Shown one piece after another: positions 23,477 through 35,329 of a DNA stretch of 64,000 nucleotides; position 1 is the first letter of the stretch; each line of letters starts with the position of its first letter. The stretch covers positions 26,375,025 through 26,439,024 of the forward strand of contig NC_060108.1 of assembly GCF_021155765.1 (NCBI RefSeq), read 5' to 3'. The position numbers and the translations under genes were made by a program. The stretch is from Diprion similis. Taxonomy: Eukaryota; Arthropoda; Insecta; Hymenoptera; Diprionidae. Below the pieces are notes generated by a model. That model worked only from the letters and a program-made list of their open reading frames with translations, made no database searches and was not told the DNA's origin.

Positions 23477-25526
23477 ATGCCAATTCTAACTGTAAGTCAT
23501 TTAGTTTTGACGATTCTTCTTCCAATCCTCGACCCATACTCTGTGATCCTGGAAGCTTTCGCTTGGAATTTTTCCACCATCGGGCTTCCTCAGAATGTTC
23601 CAATATGGAGGTTCACCATATGGAGGAACAAAGCTTACTTCGCGGTACCCAGGTTCAGGATTAATTATACATTTCTCTTACCATCAGTTGTAGTAAGGCG
23701 CTGAACGAATTCACTGATAAAATTGCCGTGAACTTCGTGTCAAATCAATGATCGTATGCAGTAAAGAGTTATCTAGAACAACATAATACTATTTAATCAC
23801 GTTTGTGAATGCTTGATCCGTTCGCCTGGCGAAATGAGACGCAATTAATGTATTGCTCATTGCAAACAGGTGGGACAAAACGACCAAGGTAAAATTCACG
23901 CTGCTCGAAGCTGCCTGGCCGGAGTTTGGAAACCCGTTGCAACTCGCAACGGTGACTGGTGACTTGCTTCCGTTTCCGGATTCGAAATCTCAGCAGGAAG
24001 GCGTTTGCAAGGATCTACAGTCTGTTACCGGATTAGACTCTGACGGCAGAGGAAGGCTTTGGATTCTGGATGCACCCACCCGCAGCCATCAGTGTTCCGC
24101 GAAAATTGTCGTCTTTGATTTACGAAGAAACGAAAAGGTGTGAAAACGAAAATTGTATTCACCACTATCGGAAAATTTTTATCGAGGGTTGTATTTTGCA
24201 CTCATTTGAGACGCTTTTCGATTCAGGTCGCCGAAACAGAATTGCAGAACATTTCGCCTCGGGATTTGAAGTGCCTCGTTGTGGACCCAATCATTGGTCA
24301 ACGCGGCTTTCAAGCCTACGTCAGTGATCCTGGAGGCCAGAGCATAATCGTTTACAGTTTAAGTGAGCACTTGTTACCTACGAACTTTTAACTGTATATG
24401 TGGTCTTGCATGAAGTGTGTAGATGCATTCTTTCCGTCCGCGATATTGGATCCAGAAATGTGACCCGCAATTAAAAAACACCTTTTCAAGTCTTAAATTA
24501 TTTCGACGGTCACAAGAGCTTTCAAAATTTGTTTGATCCCGAGTCTGTCACAACGTAGCATGCATTATATGGACAATAAATCTTTTGTTTTATACATACG
24601 CCTCCCCAGCCCAGAGGACCTGGTGGAAACTGAAGCTGTCGAGTGAACCCCACATCCCTAAAATCTTTATCACTGACTTGGCGATTTCCCGGAAGAGTCC
24701 GATCATGTATTTGACCGGATACCAGTCTGACGATTTGTTCAGCATAGACCTGGACAGTATTCGAAACGAAGGAGTGCCCCCGGCTGGCCTGCTGAAAAAT
24801 GTGAGTTTAAAATCGTGTAAAGAAATTTGATTATAGCTGTACATAAAATGATATGCGGTGCAGAAAAACACAAAAGTAAAACTGCTTTACAGGAATCGCT
24901 CAGCGAGATTTCCGTCGCGCGGGTGGGATCGAAGATGGGTTCGTCGTCCGGACTGATTTGCGACCTTCGAGGAGGTCTGCATTACTTCTTGGTGACGGAA
25001 ATCGCAAGCGTGAGATGGGATTCGAGGCTAAAGTTAGAGGCGAGTTTATCTGTGTTAATCAACGATAAGAGTCGGTTGGAAACATGTCGAGTAATTACTC
25101 ACATCGTCGATCAATCGTTCACATTACTTGGTAATGGGATAATAAATAGTTGTAGAATATCGATAAGCACAGGTGTGATTAATTGCAAGGTCGTTAGGTT
25201 TGATCGCCATAGCTGAAACAGATCCGATACTTGAGTACGTACTCGACTGATGGTCGATTAACGTCGTTTTAACGGCTCTATCTTTTCTTTTTCTTCACTG
25301 GATCTTCGATCAGGCGGAGGGCCACAGGATCCAGCTGCAGTCTGAAACTATCCCAAGCATAACTGACTACGCCTTGGATTCCCAGAAGAACGTCTGGGCT
25401 ATTGTGAACGAAAGACATCCCCTGCGAGGCCCGAAGCACTCGGAGGATGCCGTCGGATGGAAAAACCGCAAATCGATTAAACAACGCACGATAAAAGTTT
25501 ACAAATATAAACCGTTTGTTTTGTGA
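23477..25526 (+). CDS. Secreted yellow-family (MRJP domain) protein, subclass unresolved
   Basis: Exons: 23477-23652, 23870-24137, 24227-24362, 24610-24800, 24893-25039, 25314-25526; 376 residues. The start ATG precedes a hydrophobic signal-peptide-like stretch (VSHLVLTILLPIL). Family landmarks in order: WRNKAYFAVPR, GRLWILDAP, SAKIVVFDL, CLVVDP, AYVSDPGG, VRWDSRL and a tail with NVWAIVNER. The first two intron positions (in the Arg after AVP, phase 2; after RRNEK, phase 0) match those of yellow-g, supporting the model. Five introns are GT-AG; the fifth needs a GC donor (GAG|GCGAGT at 25040) to keep frame. Yellow proteins are secreted propeller proteins linked to cuticle, pigmentation or eggshell. 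I cannot assign it to a named class; it diverges from the g, h, e and e3 types in this window. Confidence 0.8.
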
Positions 25527-26741
25527 ACTTCCGCATAAACCGCTACAAAAACGTTTACGATTATCACAAGCCTGCAGGGTTACTTGAGACACGATTTACT
25601 TGTTCAAAGTCCACCGATTACGCTTTTTTTTAGTATCGAAAGCCTTCCATTTGGCTAACTGCAAATGTCAAATTTGGCAGTATGTAAATTATTCTTGGGC
25701 GCATTTATTTTTGAAAGGCTATAGTCAAGGCAAAGTTTCTTTGTCGGTTGGCTTATTTGGCCTGCAACGACAATCGCGTGATATTAAAATATTGGCTTAT
25801 ACTCACGTAGTGCGATTTAAAGAATTAAATATCGCCTGCCACGATCGCCGTTCGATACATGGATTACGTATGTATAACGTGTCTAGATAATTATTACGCA
25901 ATTTTGAACACTGCGCTATTTGTATGATATTGACACAATCGAGATCAGATTCTGTGTCTTTATATTATCTTTATGTATACATATACGTTATATTATACAA
26001 TTACCGACCATGGGACTGGTACAAAATTAGGTGAAAGTTGCGCCAGGCGACTATCAGTACAGAATTTTACACTCATCAGTCATAATAACACTTGTACGCA
26101 TGGTTATTGGGGTGGAACTCATAATCACATGTATACGAGACTCAGGATAGTATTGAAGAAATAAAAAAATACCAATTTTTTGGGATAAAGTTGAAAAAAT
26201 ATGGAAGGAAAATCATGGGAAAAACGTCTCGCTCAGTTACTGCATTAATTGTTGTATTCTTGCTATGTCATAAATCAACAGCTGTAAAACTGTTGACGTT
26301 GAATAAACTGGCCCTACTATTTCACACGATGAATGATGAAGAACCAATCTATTCAGGATGCCTGGACTCGCGGACTTTTATAAACTGTTTCATTGATAAT
26401 CGGATTATTCTTTTACTCGGTAAGACAAGTTCCGGGACTGGTTTGTCCACCTGTTTTTTATCCGTCACTGAACATCATGTTACAACATTCCAATATAACT
26501 ACACAAACGTATATAAACGGTATTAGCCGAAGCATGAAATTTGACTAGAATATCACGTTGAATATATATATATATATATATCAAGCTGAACTTTTCTATT
26601 TCTGTACGCACATAGGTATTACGAAACGGCAAAAAAAAGATGGCGAAAAAGCAAAACAAAACAAAAAAGAAACTTGTGTGACAGAAATTTTTTTACGATT
26701 TCACTAGGTTGAATCGTTCAATCCGATCTCGAATGTTTCAT
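25527..26741. other. Intergenic region between convergent yellow genes
   Basis: This is the 3' flank of the preceding plus-strand gene and of yellow-g2 on the minus strand. A short TA tract lies near 26562-26581, and a plus-strand AATAAA occurs around 26159. One open frame at about 26215-26420 begins with a signal-like peptide and ends in a donor-like CTCG|GTAAGA, but has no family match I recognise and no partner exon. Confidence 0.45.
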
Positions 26742-26747
26742 TTTATT
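26742..26747 (-). terminator. Poly(A) signal of yellow-g2
   Basis: AATAAA on the minus strand, 35 bases past the stop codon at 26783; a typical spacing for a short 3' UTR. Confidence 0.65.
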
Positions 26748-26782
26748 ATTTCGTCCGGGAAGCGTCGACGGTTTTGTGAAAT

Positions 26783-28462
26783 TTAGTCATCGCAAGATTT
26801 AACGAGGGGATGAATGACCACGGATGCTCCAGCGCAGCCTATCGTGTTCTGAATGAAGTCTTGGAAGTTGCTCTCGATGACCCACATCAGCCTCTTGTAT
26901 CCGGGAACAACGCCGGTGGCAAGACGACATTCGCCGCCCTTTTGTACCAGGAGGAAATTGTCGCTCTTGAAGCAGGTGTCCGTGTTCCACATGTATATGT
27001 CGGACTCGCCTGAAAATAAAACGAATTTGAATTCCTCGATGTCTGAGTTGCGCAATAACTTATACGGTACAATGTCGAAAGCAATACATTTATTTTTACC
27101 TGCAAGCGTAACGAATGCATATGGCAACACTCGTTGATAACCAATTCGTGTGTAAGTCTTTGACGAATGATTTTTTGCGAGTATCACTCGATCGAAAATT
27201 GACTAGCAATATATCGTTTGACTCTAAATCATTTGTTCGAGAAGTCGCTTACGATGAAAAATTCTACTCATTTCATTTTCATTAATGGTCTCTTGTGAAC
27301 TAATGAAGTACAGACCAGTCCAAAATTGGAACTGATGACCACAACCGGACGCGATATTGACTCATGCAAATGGTAATGAAGCTAATTTTCATACATGCAC
27401 CTTGAAGTCGATATTCTTGGTGCCATTAAGCGCGCAATTATTAGACAATGAATCAGAATTATCTGTTACCAATCGAAGATTCGATTGGCGACTGGTCCGA
27501 TTGCAAATTGCTTTATATTCTTGAAGAAGTCTTATGGACTCACCCTTGTTCCTGAAGAAGAGGGCCGCGCCTCCGTCGGTACCAAGAAGAACAATCTTAG
27601 CGTTCTTTACGCCGACATCAACGACGGCACCGTTGGTAGATCCTTTGCGAAGATGAGCAGTCTTGATGCTGAACATCCTACTGGAGCTTAGGTAAGTGAA
27701 ATAGAGAACAGTAGCACCGCAGGGTTTTCTTACAAGGGCGAGGTAGAGGACATCGCGTCTGGCGCATCCGAGGGTTACAGCCTTGGGTAAAACGACACGG
27801 AATCCACGGTTCCCAAGGACGTCGAAGACGATGATGGCGCGAGTGGCGGCGTCGGATATGTAAAGGAATATGCGCCCGTCCTCGGCGAGGTCGACGGCGA
27901 GGTACTGAAGCCTGGAGGCGGCGGAGACGAGGGTGCTAAGGTCGACTACCTTGACGACCTTTCCGGTCTTGACGTTGATGCCGACGACCTTTGGCGCGCA
28001 CCTTCGCACAGGTTGTGGCTCCAGGGTGTATACGATCCCGGCGTCCAGAACCCAGAGGATGTCCTGGGCGTCCAGGAAGAGGTCGACGGCGCTTTGGATC
28101 GCCCCGCAGTTGCCCTCTTCCTGCATCGACCAGCACGGGAAGGGCGTGATCGTTGCTGCGCAGCCCTTGTTCTTCAGCGAAACGATACCGAGCGTGAAGG
28201 GAACGCCGACCTTGAACCGTGGCATCGCGACGAAGACCTCATCCTTGTATATCTGAACTCGGGTGGCTATGATGTTCTTAGGTACGTAGCGTCCGTTCGT
28301 CTCGTAGATGGTCTTCGTGCTGGCGCAGGGCCAGGCTAGGTTCTGTCCTGATAGGGTGTACGTCAGGTCAGGGAGCAGCTGCTTGTCGCAGGACATCGAG
28401 GCGGAGGCGCATCCCAGTGAGAGGACGAACGCGCAGAGCGCGCCCAGGAGGAATCGGTTCAT
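26783..28462 (-). CDS. yellow-g2: Yellow-g2-like secreted eggshell protein
   Basis: Coding exons 28462-27544 and 27009-26783 join at phase 1 (GT-AG) into 381 residues. The ATG starts a clear signal peptide (FLLGALCAFVLSLGCASA). Landmarks: LAWPCASTKTIYETNGRYVP, VFVAMPRFKVGVPFTLG, PFPCWSMQEEGNC, DILWVLDAGIV, CAPKVVGINV, SRLQYLAVD, FTYLSSSRMFSIKT, LLGTDGGAALFFR, WNTDTCF and a Cys-containing tail. The g/g2 type is recognised by the MQEEGNC block and SSSRMFSIKT; g2 rather than g is chosen from the tail (GCAGASVVIHPLVK). In Drosophila the g/g2 pair acts in ovarian follicle cells on the vitelline membrane. A leader intron (28552-28475) separates the TATA-bearing promoter from the coding start. It lacks both introns of the neighbouring yellow-g and has one that yellow-g does not. 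Confidence 0.85.
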
Positions 28463-28474
28463 CCTGTTTCGGAT

Positions 28475-28619
28475 CTGCCGAGGGGAATCAAGCGAATCAG
28501 ATTAAACAGCCTTGAGGAGAAAATTAAGGGGACGGAGGTCTTGAGTACTTACCGAATAACGTGTGGAACTGATGAAACGACCAAAGTACATGTGAAATTC
28601 CTTCGTCGGGGTTATATAT
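28475..28619 (-). promoter_or_regulatory. yellow-g2 core promoter and leader intron
   Basis: On the minus strand TATATAAC occupies 28619-28612. A leader exon of roughly 30 bases would then start near 28585 and end at 28553 with donor TTCG|GTAAGT. The intron closes at CCTCGGCAG (28475), 12 bases before the ATG. A TATA box plus a short leader fits a strongly regulated tissue-specific gene. Confidence 0.65.
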
Positions 28620-30073
28620 AGTCGACGCTTGACCGCCGTTTTATTTGTTTACTGTTTTTCTTATTATACGCTTTTCAGAGTGGCTGTTATTGTTGTTTTG
28701 GATGTTGAAACCCGGCCTTGCGACAAGGAATTACGAACTCTGCACGACGTGATTGCCTCGATTTTACGACAGTGATCATTATTTTCATTCAGTCTTTCAT
28801 TGCGTTATTTTACCGCGTTGCAACGTCAGACTCTTGGCGGAAGTATCCGTGCCATTCTCGTCCGTGTTTGCCAAAGCTATGAAATTCGTTGACAAATAAG
28901 ATTGCAAACAGGAAGGGATGCGGAAGGGAAGTGAATCGCTCTTCTTCGTTGTTTCGCCGGTTCTTCGCCGATTGCGAAACCTTCCAACAATCCCGAATCA
29001 TCGTGATATTGCTAGTCGTATCGATTATCGAATCTCATTTTATTTTAGGCGATGATCACATTTTGAAAAGCTGCTGGGAATGAAGAATATCGTAGACTTA
29101 AAAGTCACAGTATGCAATTCATGTAGTTTTGACTACAAATTACGTCAAATTTCAGCACAAAATGTATAAAATATTAATTACACAGATCGACAAAGCAAAA
29201 AGATTTTTTTCTTCTTTCTACTTTTTATTTAAATGAATGAAATTTTGAATAATAACTAAAATCTTCATTTATTACTTATTCAGTTTGCTTTCGTCTTTTT
29301 TACGTTGATAAATAAGTCTTGAAGTTTCTGGTTGATAGTATAAGCAGCTGGTAAATAAAGCAAACTTGATCTGATAAAAGTATTTTTATCTTTTATCGAT
29401 TACGTGACGGAAATCAAAATTTAACATCTGAAACGCAGACTCAAAATTCGTGTTAACCGGTGTTATCGTAGCCTTTTCACTCGTGATTTGTGGCTTTTCC
29501 ATTGAAGATGAAATACGATCTGTCCTATCAGGTTCGAAAATTAAATCAGTAGCGGAAGTAGTATCAAATTGCCGCTTGATATAATGGTTACACGACTTTC
29601 GATGTTTGGCGATTAAAAAAGTAAGAGAAAGTTCGGTAAAACGATACGGTTTCAAGATATCGGAGATACTCGCCGTGGGTTTTGCTAAAGTTGAGGTCAT
29701 TTGTTCGCAGAAAACACGCTACTCTAATACACGAATTGCATTGCGGCTCTCTTTGCTAAAAAAAGATTTTCAAGTTAATAGAATAATTTTTTCAATTGTG
29801 CGGCAAAAAAAATGTTGACAATGCGAGTCCAGCTCAAATTTGAGCTTGCTCTATTTTCTGAATCAGTGCATTTAGCGTTCGTGTGACGTTCTTTTCCTTT
29901 TCTTTTGAGTATACATTTTATAAAACGACGATTTTTTACTCGCCCGAATGTCAAAAAATGGTGAGTGCTGAATACGGCGAGCAGCGTCAACGCGAGCGTA
30001 ATGTTTTCTGTTTGTAATAATTATTTAAAAAATATTTCGCAAGAGGACGGCATCGGTGGCAGAATGTGTTTGT
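28620..30073. other. Shared intergenic region between yellow-g2 and yellow-g promoters
   Basis: About 1.45 kb between the two TATA boxes of the head-to-head pair. Proximal control of both genes should sit here. A 104-residue open frame on the minus strand (29700-29386) has no recognisable motif, and I treat it as chance. Confidence 0.5.
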
Positions 30074-30074
30074 G

Positions 30075-30108
30075 TATATATATGTGGCGTAACTTTTTTT
30101 CGCTCAGT
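30075..30108 (+). promoter_or_regulatory. yellow-g core promoter (TATA plus initiator)
   Basis: TATATATA at 30075-30082 is followed about 30 bases downstream by an arthropod initiator TCAGT at 30104-30108. This is the expected geometry and gives a 5' UTR of about 107 bases before the ATG at 30213. Confidence 0.7.
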
Positions 30109-30212
30109 CTGTCTCTCAGTCCCGCGGCAAACTCTCGTCGGTAATAATTAATAAATTACCGAATTACTCAAAATTCGAATAAAAAATAAATAAAAATAAC
30201 GCCGAGTAAAAA

Positions 30213-31515
30213 ATGCTGCGATTATTAACGGTGGCGTGCGCCCTCGCCGCCGTGTCAACGGCCTACGATTGCAACCGCGGGGTAGAAGTGAAGAGCGTCC
30301 AATGGACCGGTGGATCCTTCGAATGGCCCTGTTCAACGACGAAAAGCATCTTCAAGAACAGCGGCCGGTACAACACAAAGAACGTGATCGCAACCCGCGG
30401 CCAAATCTACAGAGACGAGGCTTTCCTGGCATTACCAAGGTAACGAAACAGTCATATATCTGGTCACGTTTGATCTCCTGACCTTTTTCTCACCGGCCTC
30501 TTCGTCCTTAGGTACAAGTCCGGGGTTCCTGTGACCGTCGCCAAGGTCTCACTGAGAAGCAAGGGATGCTCTGCAACCCTGACGGCCTTCCCGTGCTGGT
30601 CGATGCAGGAAGAAGGAACCTGCAGCGCATTCCAAAACGCGGTAGACCTCTTCCTCGACCCCCAGGACATCCTATGGGTCCTCGACACTGGCGTGGTTCA
30701 CACTCTTGAGGAGCCGGTGTACAGATGCCCGCCCAAGGTCGTCGCCATTAACGTGAAAACTGGCAAGGTGAGGAGGTGGGAGGGCCGAAAAAAGAGAGCA
30801 ATCCTCGAGATTTATGTTTACGGTCTTCGCATTCTTTCAATAACAATTATCCATCTCTCTCTTCTTCTCGTCGTTGCAGATCGTCAAGACCATCGACCTC
30901 AGCGGCCTTGCCAGCGCTTCTTCTCGTCTGCAATACCTCGTCGTCGATTACTCGTCAGACGGACGGATAACTCTCTACGTTTCGGACGCAGCGATGCGAG
31001 CTATCCTTGTTTACGACGTGACGGCCGGCAGAGGCTACCGAGTCGTTCTTCCGGCGGCGGTTACGTCGGGGGCGGCGCGTCGTGACGTCTTGTACTTGGC
31101 GCTTATCCGTCGGGCTGACGGCAGCAGCTGCCTCGTCTTCACGTACCTGAGCAGCTCGAGGATGTTTACGATAAGGACGGAGTACCTGCGGAAGGGATCA
31201 GCCTCCGGGAAGGTCCATGATCTCGGACCGAAGCCTGGCACCATCGTGATCCTTGGTACCGACGGCGGCGCTGCCCTCTTCTTCAGGTACGAAGGCCGCC
31301 CTGAGATCTACAGATGGGACACCGCCAATTGCTTCAAGCAGGAGAACTTCCAGCTTGTATACCAGGGCACGAACTGCTTGCTCGCCACCCAGGTGATCGT
31401 CGACTACAAACGCGGCCGCATGCGCGTCCTCGAGTCAAACTTCCCCGACTTCATCCAGGGCACCGTTGGCTGCGGCGCTAATCAAGCTCTCACCATAATG
31501 CAAGCCTGCACCTGA
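30213..31515 (+). CDS. yellow-g: Yellow-g-like secreted eggshell protein
   Basis: Exons 30213-30439, 30512-30767 and 30880-31515 encode 372 residues. The signal peptide is LLTVACALAAVSTA. Landmarks: FEWPCSTTKSIFKNSGRYN, AFLALPRYKSGVPVTV, PCWSMQEEGTC, DILWVLDTGVVHTLEEP, CPPKVVAINVKTGK, LQYLVVDY, YVSDAAMRAILVYDV, LSSSRMFTIRTEYL, ILGTDGGAALFFR, VLESNFPDFIQGTVGC. Introns interrupt the Arg after ALP (phase 2) and follow KTGK (phase 0). It is a close paralogue of the divergent yellow-g2 gene about 1.7 kb away; the two names could be swapped, but the tail here lacks the GASVVIHPL pattern of g2. By family knowledge it contributes to vitelline membrane integrity. The GC-rich third exon contrasts with the AT-rich flanks. 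Confidence 0.85.
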
Positions 31516-31756
31516 GCCGACGTAGCATTTCTCGAAATGTCTCGGCTTCGCTCGTCCTGATCTTAACCTCCACCTCTGCTTGAAGTGTGCACAGCTTATC
31601 GGAAGCTCAGAAAAGCTGAAAAATTTTTGCAACTTTGCGATCGCTCGAAGAAGCTGCATGGCATTTTTGGAGGATTCCTTCTCTTCGTATGAATTTTTTC
31701 CCTGTCGAATGATTAGTTCAAGTCGTGATCAGAATTCCAGCGAGTCTTGTACATAC

Positions 31757-31762
31757 AATAAA
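31757..31762 (+). terminator. Poly(A) signal of yellow-g
   Basis: AATAAA about 240 bases after the stop codon, the first canonical signal downstream. Confidence 0.6.
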
Positions 31763-31769
31763 TATACAT

Positions 31770-33500
31770 ATTCAGAATACAGTAATACGTATATATTTCT
31801 TTTCTCTCCCAAATGAAATTCCATCCACCTCACACCATTGACCCAATTTTATGTGATATGTATATAGTAGTCAACGTCATTTTTAGGCTCTTTCAAATTA
31901 CTCGTCGTATTTTTTTCATCAAATTCAACCTGTCGTAGGGATTGAATAACCAATTTCAATTTTGTGGATTTATTTGTAATTTGACGTTCGATAAAATATC
32001 GCGCCAGTATGTATAACTGGAGTAAATAACTGATATCGAATTATATTTTCCAGTGTTCTTTTTTTTTCTTGCAAATATTTTGCAGAGAAATAATTTCTGA
32101 GTAAAAATCTTAACTCTCCTGACACTTTGTTTTGGCTGACTGCGAAATTTTTTTACTTTATTTTTCATCATTGTGATAATACGAAGCAGAGGAAAAAACT
32201 GTTCGGTATAAAAGTTTGGTGAAACCAAGCTTCTCAGTTCAGAGATAAAGTCGACTTTCTATATGTATACAAAACTGAATATATTGGCTAAATAATGAGG
32301 CAAATAATAACGTAATCTATTTTCACTCTGAACGCCCTATTTAACACGCGTACACAAGATTCACCCTGTCGATTATTCTTTGGCTGCAAATAAAATCAGT
32401 GAACCATACGTCGAACACACGCTATACTGTATCTACACGTTAGATTTGCTGACAAAGAATGAAAGAGAGAGTTCCGACGTTTGTGCGGCTCGTTGTTTTC
32501 AAACTCGAACACTTTTTCGATATATCAAAGTCAGAGAGAATTCCATAAAAACGAGAGTCGCCGTACAAAGTAAAATTAATCGGGGTTTCTATCATAGGTG
32601 CATAATTTATTTATCAGTATTAAAATTTACTACGTAACGCAGTAATAATATCGATACCGTATCTATAATATTACATGAATTCTACACGAGTTTATGATAA
32701 TTTTCCATCGCAAGGTATTATTACTTTATCAAGATCATGACAAATTAATTGCATGTCACGGTAAAAGATTTCTAGTGTATAATCTCAAGTTTGAAATCAC
32801 GCTAACTGGATCTCTCAATGCGATGTAGACGTCAGGACTTGTTTCTAAAACCCTCGCAAGTAACTCTTAGTAATTCGTACATTTTATTCGGACTAACGCT
32901 TCACGCTGTGCGAATGCGTATAAATAGGCACGTGGTCAACGAAGCTTACGATACAATGTATACGTATCCTTGCACCGTATTAACCACCGAACAGCTGCCA
33001 CTATATACATATCTACATATGTATGTTGTTATTTATCATTACGGGTCGAGCATAGGTGAAATACTAATTAGTAGACAGCTACAATTTCATGAGACCAACC
33101 CGTTAGTGGTACGAGATCACTAAGATCAGGTTGCGATCGACTCGCTATTCCTGTATTTATCCGAGTATTTATCCCCTACAGGATTTGAAAAGAAAAAGAA
33201 AAAAAAAAATCAGCAAATTGCAGTCATGGGAAAACAGAGTGTATATTCGAACTCTCAACTTTTTATTTATAGAAATTTATTGCATTGCACAACGATTCAA
33301 GCATCTGATAACTAGGTCTAAAAAAAAAAAATTTTGAAAAAATTTGTTTTACAGTTTAAATATTACGAGAACTGGATCAGAACAATATTGTCGATATTAA
33401 TCAGGATCCCGAGGACTGTTATTAACTGAAATCAAGGATTTTACAGGAGGTGTGGTTGTCGGTAAAAAAAAATAGGTGTAAAAATCTGAAAGCAGTTCTA
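31770..33500. other. Intergenic, AT-rich, no gene seen
   Basis: Short A/T runs and no coding signal on either strand that I can support. Confidence 0.5.
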
Positions 33501-33599
33501 GTAGCAATCGTATTTAATTTTTTCGATAAGAGAAAGTGTTCAGTGCGTGATGAACAACGTTGCGAATGCTTAAACGCTGATACTGGAAAATGTCGTTCA

Positions 33600-34413
33600 C
33601 TACGCTCGTGACCATTTTCCCAAGGAAAATTCCCCGCCTTCCGAATTCCGATTGCGAATCCGCCCGGCCACAAGTTCTGACCTTGAAATTTGTAGGTGGT
33701 ACCAATCTGCGGATAGCAGTTCGGTTCCGTTTTCACAAGAACGGCGAAAAAACTTGGCAGCAACTTTCAACGCGGCCGATGCCAAGGGCATCGCCGCTTC
33801 AATTATCTGCCTGCAAAACGTAACGATCACCGCATGCACGTAAACCCATGATTGATCGAAGTCACCGTCCCTGTCGGAAGGTTCGACTGTACGAGAGTCT
33901 AGAATGCCGACGAATTGGAATTATCTAAGAGCGGGAAGTGGGGACAAGGAATGCTTTATTGCGTTGAAAAAGAAAAGTAAACGAGGAAATTAATTGGCGT
34001 TCAGTCGACATCGGAGAGACGGAAAGAATTCAAAGTCGCAGCAGCTTGACGGACACCAGATCTTGATGGCTGTGCAGTAAGTATCTGAATCGAAATGCCA
34101 TCGAAGGTTTTATTTAGGTTCAATATATCTTCGGCGTACAAACTCCACGCATAGCCTCGCTCTGTTTTATAATCGACCGCCTTTTGTTGCTTGTCAAAAA
34201 CGTGATTGGGAAATTTGAAAAATATATCATGCTGATCTGTCGAAGGCGTGCGAATTGAAGGCACAGAACTTACGCGGCAAGTGAGTTGGAATTCATGCGA
34301 TAATTTTGCAAGCGAGTGCAAGACACAGCGTTCGAACGTCGAATTAAACGAAACAACTCGCGTGGTTGTGAAAAGTAATTTTCTTCGCGGAACCAGCGTG
34401 TTACATATATAAT
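33600..34413 (-). CDS. Speculative two-exon small gene between yellow-g and yellow-h
   Basis: On the minus strand a TATA-like TATTATATATG (about 34413-34404) is followed by a putative first exon with a single ATG at 34296 and donor GCCGC|GTAAGT (exon end 34274). A candidate acceptor TTTTGCAG ends at 33811. Joining keeps frame and gives about 78 residues with an alanine-rich, possibly amphipathic segment (AAMPLASAALKVAAKFFRR). No signal peptide and no family I recognise. An AATAAA near 33960 lies inside the proposed intron, so a short non-coding transcript is as likely. Confidence 0.2.
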
Positions 34414-34419
34414 ACAACG

Positions 34420-35240
34420 GCAGTCAGTGAGAAATTGGCCCTACTTACAATTTTTTATTCTTCTCGTTTTTTCTTTTTTTTTATTCCGAGAGCCGTAAGA
34501 ACGAGAATGTTACAGCCACGGACTCTACTCGTCGAGCCTCGCCTTTCATTCTTTAGTGTGACCTTTACCTCAATTGTATCGCAAGACAACGAGCTGGTCC
34601 CACGTCGGCATGCCAACGATCCTTTGGATACACGATGACCCAGCAATGATAAGTCGACGAGCGTTTTTGCAGGGTCGATTCCCAAAAGCGATCATCGCAG
34701 GTATGGACAAGAGGAAAAATTTCATTTGTATGGAAGTATCGTACCTCGCATGGATCGTTCTCTCTGACAATAGCAAGGCCGTTGATCGCAGTTCCGCAAA
34801 CAAAGTCCAGGATGTGTGGTACGTAAATTTATGAGCGAAAGTACAGACCGCTTGAATCTAAGATCATGGACTCGCCTTAGAGACACGCGGCACGAAAGGT
34901 TTTCACGCGAATACTTACCGTCGAGTGATTCTTAAAGTTCGCAAGCTCGCAATTGGTGTTTCAGGTCCGTGATAACGTGTCGAATTAAAATCCTCACTTT
35001 TATAGTCACGGAAAAAAAAAATTGAAAGAAGCAAGGAGAACGCAAAAATGAAAAAAGAGGCATAATTTTTTCTGTCTGAACCAGTATTTTTGAGGGACAG
35101 GCATCGGCGGCACTTGGAACGTGACACACCCAGCCCTCGCGTAATAGCTGATAGGTGGGAGTGGGCTGCAAAGTGTGGTTTCGATTCCTGTGTGTTTGTG
35201 TGTGTGTGAACCGAAAGGTGGAGGTGTAACACCACCACCT
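34420..35240. other. Intergenic region upstream of the yellow-h leader, nothing supported
   Basis: Several overlapping open frames on both strands, none with a family motif. Contains a GTGT tract near 35190. Confidence 0.4.
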
Positions 35241-35329
35241 CAACACGATTACGCAGTAGCCCTCACCTCGCGAGCAAATGTGTCTCCGTCTCAGTAGACG
35301 GGGGAGATTTGCATCGAGGTACGGTACGG

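Noticed and set aside
26191-26526. Frame with signal-like N-terminus between yellow genes
   Set aside because: A donor-like GTAAGA follows, but no second exon or yellow motif was found; kept only as a remark in the intergenic entry.
29386-29700. 104-codon minus-strand frame in the yellow-g/g2 spacer
   Set aside because: No motif or signal peptide, and located in a region expected to be regulatory.
34001-34417. 138-codon minus-strand frame
   Set aside because: No ATG start (begins at TTG) and overlaps a TATA-like box and a strong donor; better explained, if at all, by the small spliced candidate.
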